A DNA stretch of 64,000 bases from assembly GCA_000469685.2 (NCBI GenBank), contig LS997566.1, positions 8,972,491-9,036,490 on the forward strand. Direction: 5' to 3'. The DNA comes from Haemonchus contortus. Taxonomy: Eukaryota > Nematoda > Chromadorea > Rhabditida > Trichostrongylidae. Each line of letters begins with the position of its first letter. Position 1 is the first letter of the stretch. The notes under the pieces were generated by a model, which had not been told where the DNA came from, searched no databases, and saw nothing but the letters and a program-made list of their open reading frames with translations. A program made the position numbers and the translations under genes. This document shows positions 60,187 through 64,000 of this stretch, in pieces.

Positions 60187-60810
60187 CCTTTCCGATAAAC
60201 CTACGATAGTCGCTTTTGCTTCGTTCTTTTGAGATTATTCAGCCGATATCTATGGCCTGAATCACAGTTTCCCTGTGATTTTGCTTGATTGATCCATGCT
60301 CTGACCTCTCATTCACCAAACCTTTCAGCCTCGAACAAAACCAGACGGTAGGCGACTTCAATGGGGAGCCACTCAACGTGTGCCCTTTCTCTACGGTGTT
60401 TTCACTTTTTTTTCAACCTTTTCTTTCTGCTTAGGTTAGGAATTGAAGTGTTCCTCTGGAGCCATGGAAAGTAGTGAATTTCCCGTGACCAACCAGCGAT
60501 TCATGCGACTAGTTTGGCATGAAAGGTGAAGGTTGTCTCATTTCTTTGACACCGCCATTTGACGTTGAATTCTCTCGACTATTGATCCATACCGAGTACT
60601 TTGTTATGTTTTTCCTTTGGGTTTGTTGACACAGTCCATGTGCGTGCTCTCTTAATCATGAAATTTTGATCTTTTTCTCCTTGGTGTTCCCATTTTCTAA
60701 AACGTCGTTGGTTTGGTTCCTAATGTTTTGGCTTTTTCTGTAAATCTTCTGGAAAGATTTGATTTTTCAGTTCTCAGGAGTCGGGTGCACTGTACAGTCA
60801 TTCGATAGCC

Positions 60811-62696
60811 ATGGTTGGGATGACCTCGTTCGCCGATTTACCGCCAGAGATGATTGAGAAGATTTTGGAAAAGATCGACTGTCACAGCATTCGGGCAGCA
60901 CAAACTGTATGTAGGCAATGGCGGAATATCATCAATCGGAGGCGGCATCGAATGAAGTAAGCATAATTGGCGTAATTTATTCCATGGTCACCTCGTAGGC
61001 AGAGGAAAAAAGGCGTTGAGGCGTTCGAAGCGCTAATTATCGAGAGTATCTTGTCCCGTTTGTTGTTTCCCATGTCCCAAGCTACCCTAATGTCGAAACT
61101 ATTGTGTTGTTTTGGGTTAGTAGTCATTTTCATTTCGAAATGATTTCGGGGCGTAATTGATGACTGCAAGTTCAATGTAGGCATCAGCTGATGGGAGATG
61201 GGTAGAATGTAGTTGGATGGAGTGAAGGGGACACCTTCATTCAAGATTAGGGGCTATAGTGCAGAGAAGGAGGTGCAGCAGGTTCGGGGTGCCTATTTTG
61301 ATGCTCCTCTGTAAGCGGTAATAGTATGCTAGAAGGCGGTGCTCCGCTCCTGTCAATACTTAGTTAATAACTACTCTGGTGGACCAGGCACCCTTACAGG
61401 CTCCCGGAGCCGGCAACCCCTCCCCTTTTCATATCTCTAAACCTAGTGTTCAGAAGTTACCAGGCATACTGGCCATGTAGAGGCCAGTAATCAAGTTAAG
61501 CACCCTTTCTGATATGCATATCGTGCTATTTTACACATGATATATTTTTCCAATCCCATCTCTTTGTTATTTTTTAGTATTGATTGAACTTATTGATTGA
61601 ATTTTATAGTCGGCAACGTGTACAAGAGATCTATATCAGCGATGACCAGGATGCGGCAGTGACGTTGACGATTACACATTTGTCACCATCGTTTGAGGTC
61701 AGTTTGTTAACGTGCTTGATCATGAGCAATTGTCAGATGGCAGTCGTCGCATGTAGTTCATGAGAGCAGCAGTACCCGAACACAAACAGTTGTCATGCGG
61801 GTGAGCCGCGTGACATGCAAAGGGCGTCTGGGACCCATGCATGCGTAATACTCCATGGTACATTGGGTTATGGCCAGCCAAAAATGTCGTCGTTTTCAGG
61901 GAGATTTTGGGTCAAAATGAAGCTAAGTTCACGAAATTTAATTGAACAATGTGTTTACCATGGCTGTCGATAGCTATTCTTCATTCATCTCGTAAAAATC
62001 GGGTATCGTCTTCAAGGACCACAGCTGGATGCGAGTCAAAGTAATTCTGCCCTAAATTTTGACTTGGTTGGAACTTCGCTCTGTTTCCCACCATAGCATG
62101 CTTCATTGATGGAAACAAGAAGTGTTCAGGAAGAACCATATCTGCACTATGTAGGGGATGAGCCAGAATGAGTCCAGCCCCGTTCCTCCGTGTTTCGTTG
62201 AACTTGCAACATTGGGTCTGGCATTGTCATGGGCAGATACACCGTGGACATTTCTAACTGACCAACCTTCTCATGCATATAGAAACTGTAAAGAACGCGA
62301 AAGCTTGCTTGAAGCAGTCCTTTTGGCTCAGATCTTCCAATTTGAGTACTAGGAGGTCACGTAGTATTAATTGAACCTGGCAAAAGTTGGAAAGTTTGGT
62401 AGAGGATACCCTACTGACGTCTTCCTATCTATTACTTTCCGCTTTCCACTGCTGTTTTCTTATGAAAGGAGTTCCTAGATTTCTAGATTGTTTGAATTTT
62501 TCACTTTTTAATTGTGTTTGATTGAATGTTTGTGCAGGGAGCGATTTTTGAATTGAATGACTCATTTGGTTGGCCTGAAATTTCGGCTTCATTGTCATTT
62601 TCAAAGGACGGAGGTTTCCCATTAGAGCTGAAAAAGTTCGCTGTACCACAAAGACGAAGATCAGCATTGAATAGTTTGCTGCCGATTATCGTCTAA
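60811..62696 (+). CDS. Small F-box protein (130 aa, 3 exons)
   Basis: Exons 60811-60956, 61610-61697 and 62538-62696 agree in phase and end in TAA. The first exon is an F-box: FADLPPEMIEKILEKIDCHS, then VCRQWRNIINRR, the usual Skp1-binding helices, so the product is probably a substrate adaptor of an SCF ubiquitin ligase. The second exon (QEIYISDDQDAAVTLTITHL) and third (FELNDSFGWPEISASLSF) show no domain I recognise, as is common in the large, fast-evolving nematode F-box families, where the C-terminal part binds the target. TTTTTCAG at 60763-60770 is a likely spliced-leader or 5'UTR acceptor 40 bp before the ATG. Alternative longer 3' exons cannot be excluded. Confidence 0.78.
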
Positions 62697-64000
62697 GCGG
62701 ATTAGCTAGGTCCCCCACCTAATCCGCTCAGAGGAAAACAACACGCGAAAGGTGGAACCCATAGGCTATGACAAAGGCAATCAAGCTGAAAAGGCTGTGG
62801 CTGGATTAGTTCATTCTTCCACCCGAATGCCTACCAGGCCTACCAGTTTTGATTGGGCAGCACAATCCTCCTGCAGCTTAGTGTACCTTCTGAAGTCTGC
62901 GGGCTTCTAGGGTTTTCGGTTCTAGAGGGTTCAGGATTCTGTTTGCCAGGTTTCATTCCCAAACTGTTGGTTGCGGTTATCAAACGTTGCGAATGCCTTT
63001 TCGGAACCTTTTTTGACCTTATTGGGAAGACCGCGGTCTCATGGTCACATGTATCGGAACAGTGGAGTGGTGTTTTTTCGGAACATGAGGACAAAGGCGA
63101 TGGATGGTGAAGGCAATAGTGGAAAGCAAAGGTGTATAAAAACAACAGTGCGCTCGCAGTTAATCAGACCTTTCTTAACGAAAGTGACCAATTCGACCTC
63201 CACTAGGAATTGGAAACTTGAATGGAATTCAAGCGACCAGGTTTGGCTATCGCTTAATCTTGGCATGTGATCTTGACGTCACCGGGGTCTTCTTTGAAGC
63301 CTTGGCCAAGATGATACAATTTTTATTTGACCAAAGTTTCGGCCAGTTGCCTTCGTCAGAGCCTGGAAGCCAAAAAATATTTAGGATTCATCCTGATAAA
63401 ACGACTTGAAACCTCAGCTTAGTTCAAGTATGGAATAGAGGTATCTGGAAAGTCTTCTAAAACACAAAAACCTGCATAGATCGTCTGAATTCCGAATTTA
63501 TGTCTCTTTGCTTCCATACTAGTAGAGTACTCAGTAACCGACCTAGTCCAAAGGGATCTATGGTTAGGTTGCCCTTGATGGAGTGGTTGATTTCGAACTG
63601 GAAATTTAGAGCCTGTCGCTGGTGTCCTTCGCCACTGTCTTTTACTCTTAAGTCTGCCTTAATGGAGTCTTAACTCCCTATTGCAGTGGCTTAGGATGTA
63701 TCGTCAAACTAGTCTATAGTTTATTGGGTTCCGAACTTCTACTTTTGAACTGACGGCGTTACAATAACTAAATGTCCAAGGGTTAAGTGTAGTGAGAATG
63801 TTGGGGGAAGGTTGATCCATGGCTAGAACTCAAACTATGGACCATCTGAAGATGTGTAGAGCCTTTGCGCTAATGTTGTGCCAGTTAGTGCAGCTAAACT
63901 GCTTTTCCTTCTCTGTTCTGCCAGATTTTCTGCTCCATTACTTTCCACATACATCTCCGTGACATACACTAACCCACTTTGACGCTCACCCCATGATCGA
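62697..64000. other. No gene seen apart from a repeat fragment
   Basis: Antiparallel frames at 62840-63145 overlap each other and show no domain; the GAAAC-motif fragment lies at 63.3 kb. Confidence 0.5.
63325..63375 (-). repeat. Fragment with the shared CTGACGA...GAAAC end motif
   Basis: Minus strand reads CTCTGACGAAGGCAACTGGC then CGAAACTTTGG, close to the motif at 14438-14470. Confidence 0.45.

Noticed and set aside
1..64000. CRISPR arrays, bacterial operons, rRNA genes or prophage
   Set aside because: No regularly spaced repeats, ribosome-binding-site/gene strings or rRNA-like sequence were seen; all supported genes are intron-rich nematode genes.

Overview
This window is animal DNA from a nematode, most likely a strongylid (hookworm-like) parasite. 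The genes are split into short exons by introns with TTTCAG/TTTTAG-type acceptors, acceptor-like sites sit directly before start codons (as expected for spliced-leader trans-splicing), and two genes encode double-domain ASP/CAP secreted proteins, a family greatly expanded in strongylids. There is no sign of operons of bacterial type, CRISPR or phage. All gene models below were built by hand from reading-frame and splice-phase agreement; no search was run.

Layout. 1-19.4 kb is gene-poor and holds tRNA-derived SINE copies, inverted-repeat elements and a GC-rich stretch (8.5-9.3 kb). 19.4-20.6 kb is a decayed Tc1/mariner-like element with TA duplications. 21.1-25.1 kb (+) is an 11-exon MRG15/MRG-1 chromodomain gene. 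25.6-27.0 kb is an element with 76-bp terminal inverted repeats. 27.7-29.4 kb (-) is a membrane-anchored, PKDCC/FAM69-like kinase gene whose last exon(s) are unresolved. 29.5-33.7 kb is mostly repeats plus an unrecognised open region (31.7-32.6 kb). 33.7-34.9 kb is a complete-ended but broken mariner. 35.7-36.0 kb (-) is a small secreted peptide gene.

37.8-53.7 kb (-) is a 13-exon Cys-loop ligand-gated ion channel gene, 462 codons, that closes in phase from signal peptide to stop. Its tenth intron is about 9.75 kb and contains a large palindrome (about 40.9-49.2 kb) carrying two nearly identical, apparently intact, head-to-head double-CAP ASP genes. This nested arrangement is the most striking thing in the window. 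The ASP genes and the small peptide gene share the same TATA context.

53.7-60.8 kb is gene-poor with tRNA-like relics and SINEs. 60.8-62.7 kb (+) is a small F-box gene. The rest to 64 kb shows only a repeat fragment. The genes do not form one pathway: chromatin factor, secretory-pathway kinase, neurotransmitter receptor, secreted parasite proteins and an F-box adaptor lie together in a repeat-rich region.
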